Shown here: positions 56,857 to 64,000 of the stretch, one piece after another
Position numbering within the stretch: the stretch's first letter is position 1
Layout of the letters: each line of letters begins with the position of its first letter
Source of the DNA: Tabrizicola thermarum
Lineage (GTDB): Bacteria; Pseudomonadota; Alphaproteobacteria; Rhodobacterales; Rhodobacteraceae
DNA length: 64,000 nucleotides
NCBI RefSeq assembly: GCF_003574395.1
Contig: NZ_QMJY01000082.1
Span: forward strand, 1-64,000
Reading direction: 5' to 3'
Notes under the pieces: generated by a model
Database searches by the model: none
Told to the model about the DNA's origin: nothing
Seen by the model: only the letters and a program-made list of their open reading frames with translations
Translations under genes and position numbers: made by a program

Positions 56857-58029
56857 CTAGAGCGGCAGGTAGGGCACCGTGTCTCCGGCGCGACAGGGCG
56901 GGGCATCGACCGGCCGGATCAGAAGCGCATCGGCCTGGCCCAGGATCGACAAGAGGGCCGAGTCCTGCCGGTCGAAGGGCGCGATCCCGGGCAGCCCGTC
57001 GCCGGGGGCAAGTCGCGCCCGCATGTAATGCGCGCGGGGGCCGTTGGCGGGAAGGTCCACGGTCAGCCGGGCCTTACGGGGCTGCGGCGCGGGCGAGGGG
57101 TCGCCCAGCATCGCGCGCACCATGGGCAGAAGGAACAGATGCCCGCAGACGATGGCCGAGACCGGATTGCCCGGCAGGCCCAGCATCGGGACCCCGTTCA
57201 GCCGCCCCGCCATCAGCGGCTTGCCGGGGCGCAGCGCCAGCTTCCAGAAGCTGTGCTCCAGCCCCGCCACCTTGCCCACAAGGTCATGGTCGCCCACCGA
57301 CGCCCCGCCGATGGTGACGATCAGGTCTGCCCCCTCGGCCAGAGACAGCACGGTCAGAAGCTCTGCCTCGTTGTCCCGCGCGATGGGCAGAAGCCGCGCC
57401 TCGCCGCCCTCGGCCTCGACCAGCGCCTTCAGGGCAAAGCCGTTCGAGGCGATGATCTGGTCCGGCGCCGGATTTTCGCCGGGCATCACCAGCTCGTCCC
57501 CCGTCGCGATGAGCGCCACCACCGGCTTGCGCCGGGCCTGCACCGCGGGCACGTTCATCGCCGCCAGAAGGGCAAGATCGTTCGGGCGCAGTCTTCGGGG
57601 GGAAAGGCTGTCGCCTGCGCGGAAGTCCTGACCCTGGGGGCGGATATGCGTGGCGCTGTCCAGCCCCTCCTTCAGGAGGATCCGGTCGCCCTCACGGATG
57701 ACATCCTCCTGGATGACGACCCGGCTTGCACCCCGGGGCAGCGGGGCGCCGGTGAAGATGCGGACGGCCTGCCCCGGGCCGACCGTCCCGTGGAAGGCAT
57801 GGCCCGCACCGGCCTCGCCGATCACAAGGAACGTGTCGTCGGACCCCGGATTGCCCGGCACCGCATAGCCGTCCATCGCCGAGGCTGCGAAGGGCGGCTG
57901 GTCGCGGGTGGCGACGGCGGGGACACACATCCAGCGGCCTGCGGCTTCCGCGAGGGGCACGGTCTCGGGCGGCAGAGGTGCCACCAGGGCCAAGCAGCGG
58001 GCCAGCGCCTCTTCAACCGAAATCATCAT
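56857..58029 (-). CDS. moeA: molybdopterin molybdotransferase MoeA
   Basis: 390 residues. Inserts molybdate into adenylated molybdopterin. Typical segments: [55 protein letters not shown] and [10 protein letters not shown]. Its ATG overlaps the moaC stop by 4 nt. Last gene of the trpGDC-moaC-moeA run; lexA follows with its own promoter. Confidence 0.95.
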   Translation of the reverse strand: MMISVEEALARCLALVAPLPPETVPLAEAAGRWMCVPAVATRDQPPFAASAMDGYAVPGNPGSDDTFLVIGEAGAGHAFHGTVGPGQAVRIFTGAPLPRGASRVVIQEDVIREGDRILLKEGLDSATHIRPQGQDFRAGDSLSPRRLRPNDLALLAAMNVPAVQARRKPVVALIATGDELVMPGENPAPDQIIASNGFALKALVEAEGGEARLLPIARDNEAELLTVLSLAEGADLIVTIGGASVGDHDLVGKVAGLEHSFWKLALRPGKPLMAGRLNGVPMLGLPGNPVSAIVCGHLFLLPMVRAMLGDPSPAPQPRKARLTVDLPANGPRAHYMRARLAPGDGLPGIAPFDRQDSALLSILGQADALLIRPVDAPPCRAGDTVPYLPL

Positions 58030-58502
58030 TCCGCCTCGTAACGGCCTGATTTTCCGCCGTCTTTCAGGATCAGCCGGATCCCTTCGATCACCATCGACTT
58101 CTCGACCGCCTTGACCATGTCATAGACGGTCAACGCCGCCACCGAGACCGCCGTCAGCGCCTCCATCTCCACCCCGGTCTGGCCCGAGGTCTTGACGGTG
58201 GCCTCGATCCTGACGCCGGGCAGGGCGGGGTCGGCGGTCAGCTCCAGCGCGACCCTGGTGATCGGCAGGGGATGGCACAGCGGGATGAGGTCCGCGGTCT
58301 TCTTCGCCGCCATGATCCCGGCAAGCCGCGCCACCGACAACACGTCGCCCTTCTTCGCCCGGCCTTCTGTAATCAGCGCCAGCGTTTCGGCCGTCATCCG
58401 CACCGCGCCTGCGGCCACCGCGACGCGGTCGGTCACCGGCTTGCCCGAGACATCGACCATATGGGCCTGGCCCCGGTCATCGAAATGGGAAAGTCCGGTC
58501 AT
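58026..58502 (-). CDS. moaC: cyclic pyranopterin monophosphate synthase MoaC
   Basis: 158 residues. Converts the MoaA product to cyclic pyranopterin monophosphate. Seen: [65 protein letters not shown] and the final KDGGKSG. ATG overlaps the trpC stop (ATGA); the stop overlaps moeA. Confidence 0.95.
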   Translation of the reverse strand: MTGLSHFDDRGQAHMVDVSGKPVTDRVAVAAGAVRMTAETLALITEGRAKKGDVLSVARLAGIMAAKKTADLIPLCHPLPITRVALELTADPALPGVRIEATVKTSGQTGVEMEALTAVSVAALTVYDMVKAVEKSMVIEGIRLILKDGGKSGRYEAE

Positions 58503-59311
58503 AGCCCACCCTGTGCCGTCAGTGGTTTCGAAAGGATCTCCCGGGTGGCGGCGGCCACGTCCGCCTGCCGCATCAGGCTTTCGCCGATCAGGAAGCAGCG
58601 GGCGCCGTATTGCGCGAGGTCGGCCAGATCGTCGGCCGTGTAAAGCCCGCTTTCGGCGACGATCATCCGATCCTCGGGCACCCGGCGGGCCAGCCGCCGC
58701 GTGGTGTCGAGCGTCACCTCGAAGGTGTGCAGGTTGCGGTTGTTGATGCCGATCAGCGGCGATTTCAGCAGCGCCGCGCGGTCCAGTTCGGCCTGGTCGT
58801 GGACCTCGATCAGCACATCCATGCCCCAGTCCAGCGCCGCCGCTTCCAGTTCGGCGGCCTGGCCATCCTCCAGCGAGGCCATGATGAGCAGGATGCAATC
58901 GGCGTTCAGCGCGCGGGACTGGACGACCTGCCAGGGGTCATACAGGAAATCCTTGCGCAGGCAGGGCAGGGCGACCGCGTCGTGGGCGGCGACCAGGTAT
59001 TCGTCGGCGCCCTGAAAGCTCGGGGCATCGGTCAGGACGGACAGGCAGGTCGCACCGCCGGCCTCATAGGCGCGGGCCAGGGCGGGAGGGTCGAAATCCG
59101 CCCGGATCAGGCCCTTGGAGGGGCTGGCCTTCTTGATCTCGGCAATGAGGCCATAGCCGGTGAGGGCGGCATCCCGCAGCGCCCGGGCAAAGCCGCGTGG
59201 GCTGGCGGCGCCGCGGGCGGCGGCTTCCAGCGCGGACAGGGGGGTGGCGGCCTTGGCCTTGGCCACTTCCTCCAGCTTGTAGGCCTTGATGCGGTCGAGG
59301 ATGGTGGACAT
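58499..59311 (-). CDS. trpC: indole-3-glycerol phosphate synthase
   Basis: 270-residue TIM barrel. Signature [20 protein letters not shown] with catalytic Lys, [24 protein letters not shown] and [12 protein letters not shown]. Closes the indole ring in tryptophan synthesis. 10 nt after trpD; overlaps moaC. Confidence 0.96.
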   Translation of the reverse strand: MSTILDRIKAYKLEEVAKAKAATPLSALEAAARGAASPRGFARALRDAALTGYGLIAEIKKASPSKGLIRADFDPPALARAYEAGGATCLSVLTDAPSFQGADEYLVAAHDAVALPCLRKDFLYDPWQVVQSRALNADCILLIMASLEDGQAAELEAAALDWGMDVLIEVHDQAELDRAALLKSPLIGINNRNLHTFEVTLDTTRRLARRVPEDRMIVAESGLYTADDLADLAQYGARCFLIGESLMRQADVAAATREILSKPLTAQGGL

Positions 59312-59321
59312 GGGCAGCCTC

Positions 59322-60335
59322 TCAGGCGTTTGTCAGGCGGAGGAGCGCCTCGACCTTGGCCTTCGCGGCCCCGGAATCGATGGACTCCCGTGCCAACGCG
59401 ACGCCTTCGGTCAGGGTTCCCGCGCGGTCAGCCACCACCAGCGCGGCGGCGGCGTTGAGAAGAACCGCATCCCGGTAGGCGCCGGGCGCGCCGTCGAGAA
59501 GGGCGCGGAAGGCCTGGGCGTTTTCCGCAGGCGTGCCGCCAAGGATCGCCTCGAACGGATGGGGGTGCAGCCCGGCGTCCTCGGGGTGGACGGTGAAATC
59601 GCGCACCGCGCCGTTTTCGACGGCAGAGACGCTGGTCGCCCCGCAGATGGTGATCTCGTCGGTGCCGTCCGAGCCGTGGACGAGCCAGGCCTTCTCCGAG
59701 CCGAGGGCGAGAAGCGTCTCGGCCATCGGGCGGATCAGGGCGTCGGAGAAGGCGCCGGTCAGCTGGCGCTTCACCCCGGCGGGGTTGGTGAGGGGGCCGA
59801 GGATGTTGAAGATCGTGCGGGTGCCAAGTTCTGCCCGGACCGGCATGACGTGGCGGATCGCGGGGTGGTGCATGGGCGCCATCATGAAGCCGATGCCGGC
59901 CTCGGCAAGGCATTTCTCGACCACGTCGGGGCCGACCATCACGTTCAGGCCCAGTTCGGTCAGCGCATCCGCCGCGCCCGACTTGGAAGAGAGATTGCGG
60001 TTGCCGTGCTTGGCGACCGTGACGCCCGCGCCTGCGACGACGAAGGCGGTGGCGGTGGAGATGTTCAGCGTCCCCTTGCCGTCGCCCCCGGTGCCGACGA
60101 TGTCCATGGCACCCGGCGGGGCCTTCACGGCGTTGCATTTCGACCGCATCACGCTGGCGGCGGCGGCGTATTCGTCCACCGTCTCGCCCCGGGTCCGCAG
60201 CGCCATCAGGAAGCCGCCCATCTGCGCGGGGGTGCCCTCGCCTTCGAAGAGCGCGTTGAAGGCGGCCTCGGCTTCGGGCCGCGTCAGGGGGCGGGTGGCG
60301 GCGATGCCGATCAGCGGCTTGAGGGTGTCGGTCAT
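59322..60335 (-). CDS. trpD: anthranilate phosphoribosyltransferase
   Basis: 337 residues. PRPP-binding [17 protein letters not shown], then [17 protein letters not shown] and the late HGSDGTDEI. Transfers phosphoribose to anthranilate. ATG overlaps the trpG stop by 4 nt. Confidence 0.96.
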   Translation of the reverse strand: MTDTLKPLIGIAATRPLTRPEAEAAFNALFEGEGTPAQMGGFLMALRTRGETVDEYAAAASVMRSKCNAVKAPPGAMDIVGTGGDGKGTLNISTATAFVVAGAGVTVAKHGNRNLSSKSGAADALTELGLNVMVGPDVVEKCLAEAGIGFMMAPMHHPAIRHVMPVRAELGTRTIFNILGPLTNPAGVKRQLTGAFSDALIRPMAETLLALGSEKAWLVHGSDGTDEITICGATSVSAVENGAVRDFTVHPEDAGLHPHPFEAILGGTPAENAQAFRALLDGAPGAYRDAVLLNAAAALVVADRAGTLTEGVALARESIDSGAAKAKVEALLRLTNA

Positions 60336-60919
60336 GCCGGGACCCTGGCTTTGGCCGCGTCGAGAAAGTTCCGCAGCAGCTGGTGGCCGTGTTCGGAGGC
60401 GATGCTCTCGGGGTGGAACTGGACGCCCTCGATCAGGTGCTGGCGGTGGCGCAGGCCCATGATCGTGCCGTCCTCCAGCCAGGCGGTGATTTCGAGGTCC
60501 GCCGGAAGCGTGGCGCGGTCGACGACAAGGCTGTGGTAGCGGGTGGCCTGGAAGGGCGATGGCAGGCCACGGAACACGCCTTCGCCGGAATGGTGGATGG
60601 TGCCCATCTTGCCGTGGACGATCTCGTGGCAGCGGACGACCTGGCCGCCGAAGGCCTCGCCGATCGTCTGGTGGCCGAGGCAGACGCCGAGGAGGGGGAT
60701 GTCGGCCGTTGCGGCGGCTTTCGTGAGCGGCAGGCAGATCCCGGCGGCGGCGGGGTCGCAGGGGCCGGGGGAGAGGACGATGACCTCGGGCGCCATGGCG
60801 ATCACGTCCTGGACCTGCAGGGCGTCGTTCCGTTTCACGACCACCTCGGCCCCCAGCTCGCCCAGGTAGTGGACGAGGTTCCAGGTGAAGCTGTCGTAGT
60901 TGTCGATCAGGAGGAGCAT
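60332..60919 (-). CDS. trpG: anthranilate synthase component II (glutamine amidotransferase)
   Basis: 195 residues of the class I amidotransferase family: LSPGPCDP, nucleophile Cys in [15 protein letters not shown], and His-Glu in GVQFHPESI. Supplies ammonia to TrpE; trpE is not in the window. First gene of trpGDC-moaC-moeA. An alternative role as p-aminobenzoate synthase subunit (PabA) is shared by some homologues. Confidence 0.93.
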   Translation of the reverse strand: MLLLIDNYDSFTWNLVHYLGELGAEVVVKRNDALQVQDVIAMAPEVIVLSPGPCDPAAAGICLPLTKAAATADIPLLGVCLGHQTIGEAFGGQVVRCHEIVHGKMGTIHHSGEGVFRGLPSPFQATRYHSLVVDRATLPADLEITAWLEDGTIMGLRHRQHLIEGVQFHPESIASEHGHQLLRNFLDAAKARVPA

Positions 60920-60995
60920 CGGTCGGGTCCCGCAGGGCTATGGGCTGGTTATCGCCGATGCGGGGGGCCGTGTAAACCGGGGTCGGGTCCGGGGT

Positions 60996-61069
60996 GCGCC
61001 GCGCGTGGCGCGGTTTTCGAGGCTTTGGAAATCAAGGGGTTGGGCGCGGGCGTTTACCGGCGATTTACC
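60996..61069 (+). repeat. dispersed hairpin-plus-core repeat, copy R5
   Basis: Hairpin GCGCCGCGCGTGGCGC (60996-61011), then TTTTCGAGG and the core GAAATCAAGGGGTTGGGCGC continuing GGGCGTTTACCGG. It lies upstream of trpG and points away from it. The hairpin is the same sequence, inverted, as in copy R1. Confidence 0.6.
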
Positions 61070-61079
61070 TTTACGGGCG

Positions 61080-61149
61080 GCTCATCGCTTCCTTCGGTCG
61101 CTCTTCGCTGCTGCGCGTCTGCTCATCGCTCCCGTCGGTCGCTCTTCGC
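61080..61149 (+). repeat. two 29-nt direct repeats
   Basis: Copies at 61080-61108 and 61121-61149 match at 27 of 29 positions (GCTCATCGCT...TCGGTCGCTCTTCGC), 41 nt apart from start to start, in the trpG-cupin gap. No coding frame explains them. Confidence 0.7.
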
Positions 61150-61187
61150 GGGGGAACCGACGAACGACCAAGGGGAGGGAGGAGGCG

Positions 61188-61553
61188 TCAGTCGTGGCGC
61201 ACCGCGTCATCGTCGCCGAGGTAGTGGCCGGTTTCGACCGCGATCAGGGTGACGGGCAGGCGGCCCGGGTTCTCGATCCGGTGCGGCTGGCCGAGGGGGA
61301 TCAGGACCGCCTCGCCCTCGCCCACAAGACGGGACCGGATGCCCGTGGTCACTTCGGCGGTGCCTTCGACCACAACCCAGTGTTCCGAGCGGTGGAGATG
61401 CGATTGCAGCGCGGTCGCCTGACCGGGCTGCAAGGTCAGCGCGCGGACGCGGAAGCGGCGGCCTTCGGCGAGGACGGGGCCCTTGGGGAGCGGATCAGCG
61501 GGCGCAAAGGCCACCCGAGCCTCGGCAAAACCTGCGTGATCGGTTCCGTCCAT
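61188..61553 (-). CDS. stand-alone cupin resembling the C-terminal domain of mannose-6-phosphate isomerase/ManC
   Basis: 121 residues. HLHRSEHWVVVEGTAEVT and IPLGQPHRIENPGRLPVTLIAVETGHYLGDDDAVRHD follow the type II phosphomannose isomerase domain, including metal His residues. No GDP-mannose pyrophosphorylase half is attached. It may be a small sugar isomerase or a sugar-binding cupin. Isolated gene. Confidence 0.8.
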   Translation of the reverse strand: MDGTDHAGFAEARVAFAPADPLPKGPVLAEGRRFRVRALTLQPGQATALQSHLHRSEHWVVVEGTAEVTTGIRSRLVGEGEAVLIPLGQPHRIENPGRLPVTLIAVETGHYLGDDDAVRHD

Positions 61554-61684
61554 CGTGCTGCCCCCGTCTGATGCCCCCCGAGACTCCTCGGGAAATGGTT
61601 AGCGTGGGGTTAACGACGCGCGGCCATTTCTGGGCATTTCGGGGGTTTTGCGCGGGCGGCCCGGCCGAGGCCCCCCACCCCCAT

Positions 61685-61708
61685 CCCCTCCCCACAGAGG
61701 GGGAGGGG
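61685..61708. repeat. CCCCTCCCC/GGGGAGGGG hairpin in the cupin-tdh gap
   Basis: Perfect 9-bp arms (61685-61693 and 61700-61708). The 269-bp gap 61554-61822 also holds motif copy B; no gene is visible in it. Confidence 0.5.
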
Positions 61709-61768
61709 AGGCGCTTGTGGTGCTGGCGGTCTTCCGTGCGCAGCCGGGGTGCGTGGGGAGGCGTCGCT

Positions 61769-61803
61769 GCCTCCGGCGGGGATATTTGGGGACAGATGAA
61801 AGG
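61769..61803 (+). repeat. short dispersed motif, copy B
   Basis: Begins GCCTCCGGCGGGGATATTT and continues with a purine-rich tail; related to copy A at 24881. It sits 20 nt from the tdh stop codon, opposite in sense to tdh. Confidence 0.5.
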
Positions 61804-61822
61804 GCTTGGCTGGCGCGGGAGG

Positions 61823-62869
61823 TCAGGTCCAGTCGAGCACGACCTTGCCGGAAAGGCCGGAGCGCATGGCGGCAAAGCCTTGTTCGAACTCGGCCACCTT
61901 GAAGCGGTGAGTGATGACGCGGCGGATGTCGAGGCCGTTTTCCAGCATGGCGATCATCTTGTACCAGGTCTCGAAGATCTCGCGCCCGTAGACGCCCTTG
62001 ATGGTGATGGCCTTGAAGACGATGCGCGACCAGTCCACCGGCGATTTGCCCGGCGGGATGCCCAGCATGGCGATGCGGCCGCCCATCACCATGTGTTCGA
62101 CCATCTGGTCGAGGGCGGCCTGGCTGCCCGACATCTCCATCCCCACGTCGAAGCCCTGCGTCATGTGGAGGCCCGCATAGACCGATTTCAGGTCGGTGGT
62201 GGCGACGTTGACCGGGACCACGTCGGCAACCCGGGCCGCGAGGTCGAGCCGCGCCTGGTTGATGTCGGTGATGACGACATGCCGCGCGCCGACATGGCGG
62301 GCGACGGCGGCGGCCATGATGCCGATGGGGCCCGCACCGGTGACGAGGACGTCTTCTCCGATCAGGTCGAAGCTCAGGGCGGTGTGGACGGCGTTGCCGA
62401 GGGGGTCGAGGATCGCGCCGATCTCGTCGTCGATGGCGTCGGGCAGGGGGACGACGTTGAAGGCGGGGAGCCGCAGATACTGGGCGAAGGCGCCGGGCTC
62501 GTTCACGCCGATGCCGCGGGTTTCGGGGTCGAGGTGGAAGCGGCCCGACCGGCTTTGGCGCGAGGTCTTGCCGATCAGGTGGCCCTCGCCCGAGCAGCGC
62601 TGGCCGATGTCCAGCCCTTCGACGTTGCGGCCCTTGTCCACGATGACGCCCGCGAATTCGTGGCCGGTGACAAGGGGGACGGGGACGGTGCGCTGCGCCC
62701 AGTCGTCCCAGTTCCAGATGTGGATGTCGGTGCCGCAGATTCCGGTCTTGTGGATCCTGATGAGCACATCGTCGGGGCCGATCTCGGGGATCGGACGGGT
62801 TTCCATCCAGAGGCCGGGCTCGGGTTTTGATTTGGCGAGGACGGTCATTTCGTTCGGAACGCGGGTCAT
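61823..62869 (-). CDS. tdh: L-threonine 3-dehydrogenase
   Basis: 348-residue zinc medium-chain dehydrogenase. Catalytic zinc site [11 protein letters not shown] and [11 protein letters not shown] Rossmann loop [20 protein letters not shown], and threonine-dehydrogenase wording [36 protein letters not shown]. The structural-zinc region is unusual: no tight Cys4 cluster is seen ([24 protein letters not shown]). ATG 62869 overlaps the kbl stop by 4 nt; a start at 62848 is also possible. Oxidises threonine to 2-amino-3-ketobutyrate, used by Kbl. Confidence 0.94.
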   Translation of the reverse strand: MTRVPNEMTVLAKSKPEPGLWMETRPIPEIGPDDVLIRIHKTGICGTDIHIWNWDDWAQRTVPVPLVTGHEFAGVIVDKGRNVEGLDIGQRCSGEGHLIGKTSRQSRSGRFHLDPETRGIGVNEPGAFAQYLRLPAFNVVPLPDAIDDEIGAILDPLGNAVHTALSFDLIGEDVLVTGAGPIGIMAAAVARHVGARHVVITDINQARLDLAARVADVVPVNVATTDLKSVYAGLHMTQGFDVGMEMSGSQAALDQMVEHMVMGGRIAMLGIPPGKSPVDWSRIVFKAITIKGVYGREIFETWYKMIAMLENGLDIRRVITHRFKVAEFEQGFAAMRSGLSGKVVLDWT

Positions 62870-64000
62870 TGCAGGACTCCGGTGGCTTTTCCGGCGGCGG
62901 TGAAGGCGTCCAGCGCGAAGTCGAGGTCGGCGCGCGTGAGGGCGGCGTTCATCTGGGTGCGGATGCGGGCCTGGCCTTTGGGGACGACGGGGAAGAAGAA
63001 GGGGGCGACATGGACGCCGCGGGTGGCAAGGTCGGCGGCCATGGCCTGCGCGAGTTTCGCCTCGCCGAGCATGACCGGGATGATCGGGTGGTCGCCGGGC
63101 AGGAGCGTGAAGCCTGCCTTGGTGAGGCCCGCGCGCCAGTATCGGGCGTTCTCGGCGAGGCGGGCGCGGAGGTCGTCGGCCTGTTCCACGATGTCGAGGG
63201 CGGCCAGGGCCGCGCCGACGACGGCCGGGGGCAGGGCGTTGGAGAAGAGGTAGGGCCGGGCGCGTTGGCGCAGGAGGTCGATGACGGGTTGCGGGCCGGC
63301 GATGTAGCCGCCGAGGGCTCCGCCAAGGGCCTTGCCGAGGGTGCCGGTGAGGATATCGACCCGGACGCCGGCGCGGGCCGGAGTGCCTGCGCCTTTGGGG
63401 CCGGTGAAGCCGGTGGCGTGGCAGTCGTCCACCATGACCATCGCGCCGTATCGGTCGGCGAGGGCGCGGATCTCGGGGAGGTTGGCGTAAGTGCCGTCCA
63501 TCGAGAAGACGCCGTCGGTGGCGATGAGGAGGAAGCGGGCGTTGTCGGCCCTGGCGGCCTTCAGCTGGGCCTCGAGGTCGGCCATGTCGTTGTTGGCGTA
63601 GCGGTAGCGTTTCGCCTTGCACAGGCGGATGCCGTCGATGATCGAGGCATGGTTGAGGGCGTCGGAGATCACCGCGTCTTCGGGGCCGAGGAGGGGCTCG
63701 AACAGCCCGCCGTTGGCGTCGAAGCAGGCGGCGAAGAGGATCGTGTCGTCCTGGCCGAGGTAACGGGCGAGGCGGGTTTCAAGCTGCCGGTGCAGGTCCT
63801 GCGTGCCGCAGATGAAGCGGACCGAGGCCATGCCGAAGCCGTGGTCGTCCATCGCCTGTCTGGCGGCGGCGATCAGGCGGGGATCGGAGGCCAGACCGAG
63901 GTAGTTGTTGGCGCAGAGGTTCAGCATGTCGCGCCCGGCCATCCGCACATGCGCGCCTTGGGCGCCCTCGATCAGCCGTTCGCGTTTCATCAGCCCGTCG
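62866..64000 (-). CDS. kbl: 2-amino-3-ketobutyrate CoA ligase (5' end outside the window)
   Basis: 374 residues from the Met at 63990, and the frame is still open to the window edge (...[18 protein letters not shown]), so about 20 N-terminal residues are missing. PLP Lys in [16 protein letters not shown], Asp-His pair in VDDCHATGF. Splits 2-amino-3-ketobutyrate with CoA into glycine and acetyl-CoA. Forms the threonine-degradation operon kbl-tdh. Confidence 0.95.
   Translation of the reverse strand, partial: DGLMKRERLIEGAQGAHVRMAGRDMLNLCANNYLGLASDPRLIAAARQAMDDHGFGMASVRFICGTQDLHRQLETRLARYLGQDDTILFAACFDANGGLFEPLLGPEDAVISDALNHASIIDGIRLCKAKRYRYANNDMADLEAQLKAARADNARFLLIATDGVFSMDGTYANLPEIRALADRYGAMVMVDDCHATGFTGPKGAGTPARAGVRVDILTGTLGKALGGALGGYIAGPQPVIDLLRQRARPYLFSNALPPAVVGAALAALDIVEQADDLRARLAENARYWRAGLTKAGFTLLPGDHPIIPVMLGEAKLAQAMAADLATRGVHVAPFFFPVVPKGQARIRTQMNAALTRADLDFALDAFTAAGKATGVLQ

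Noticed and set aside
61080-61149. Direct repeats as a CRISPR array
   Set aside because: Only two units, 12-nt gap between them, no cas genes; not a CRISPR array.

Overview
The window is 64 kb of high-GC chromosomal DNA from an alphaproteobacterium, almost certainly a marine member of the Rhodobacterales (Rhodobacteraceae/Roseobacter group). This rests on content, not on any search: a GTTC-N7-GTTC LexA box (the alphaproteobacterial SOS box), a Fur/Mur-type regulator without CxxC motifs, the ccmABCDG gene order beside aconitase, glnB-glnA, trpGDC-moaC-moeA-lexA, comEC next to gltX and gltA, and a protein that matches what I know of the DMSP lyase DddP residue for residue at the active site. 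Most of the window is ordinary core chromosome. I see no prophage, insertion sequence, plasmid or CRISPR signature.

Layout. 0.1-3.4 kb: fur/mur, an OYE-type demethylase-like flavoenzyme and its divergent TetR regulator. 3.4-8.6 kb: a tetR-adaptor-permease RND efflux operon with a perfect palindromic operator. 8.7-13.2 kb: tgt, lon, an HU-like protein and two valine tRNAs. 13.3-17.7 kb: a MacA/MacB-type ABC exporter and a Ser/Thr kinase. 17.7-24.2 kb: a gap of unusual composition, a CRTAC1-like repeat protein overlapping a vanadium haloperoxidase, then a divergent FAD amine oxidase and dimethylformamidase-like protein. 24.2-30.1 kb: cytochrome c maturation genes ccmABCDG and acnA. 30.3-38.1 kb: DUF1223, lipid A-type acyltransferase, DMT permease, small outer-membrane barrel, orphan FliG, two secreted proteins sharing a cysteine motif, purB and a phosphodiesterase-fold protein. 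38.4-42.5 kb: dddP, a DUF3445 haem demethylase, an alpha/beta hydrolase broken by one stop codon, and a proline-rich membrane protein. 42.7-50.9 kb: glnBA, NAD(P)HX repair, an Lrp regulator with ornithine decarboxylase, a DUF2235 hydrolase, N-carbamoylputrescine amidase and alternative oxidase. 51-61 kb: gltA, gltX, comEC, lexA, moeA, moaC, trpC, trpD, trpG. 61-64 kb: a ManC-like cupin, tdh and kbl (cut by the window end).

Themes. Several genes touch methylated or osmolyte-type compounds (N-methylproline demethylase-like enzyme, DddP, DUF3445, dimethylformamidase-like protein), which fits a marine bacterium. Polyamine and nitrogen metabolism cluster at 42.7-50.3 kb. Electron transport is represented by c-type cytochrome maturation and a quinol alternative oxidase.

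The least explained signals are repeats. Five dispersed intergenic copies of one element (a GC-rich hairpin, a spacer of about 10-25 nt, then a roughly 42-nt conserved core) lie at 74-146, 27069-27142, 38288-38364, 42571-42642 and 60996-61069. A double-hairpin palindromic element sits in frame inside the NAD(P)HX dehydratase gene at 45738-45813, adding a Gly/Pro-rich insert to the protein. A second short motif occurs at 24881 and 61769. These are the best candidates here for something undescribed.
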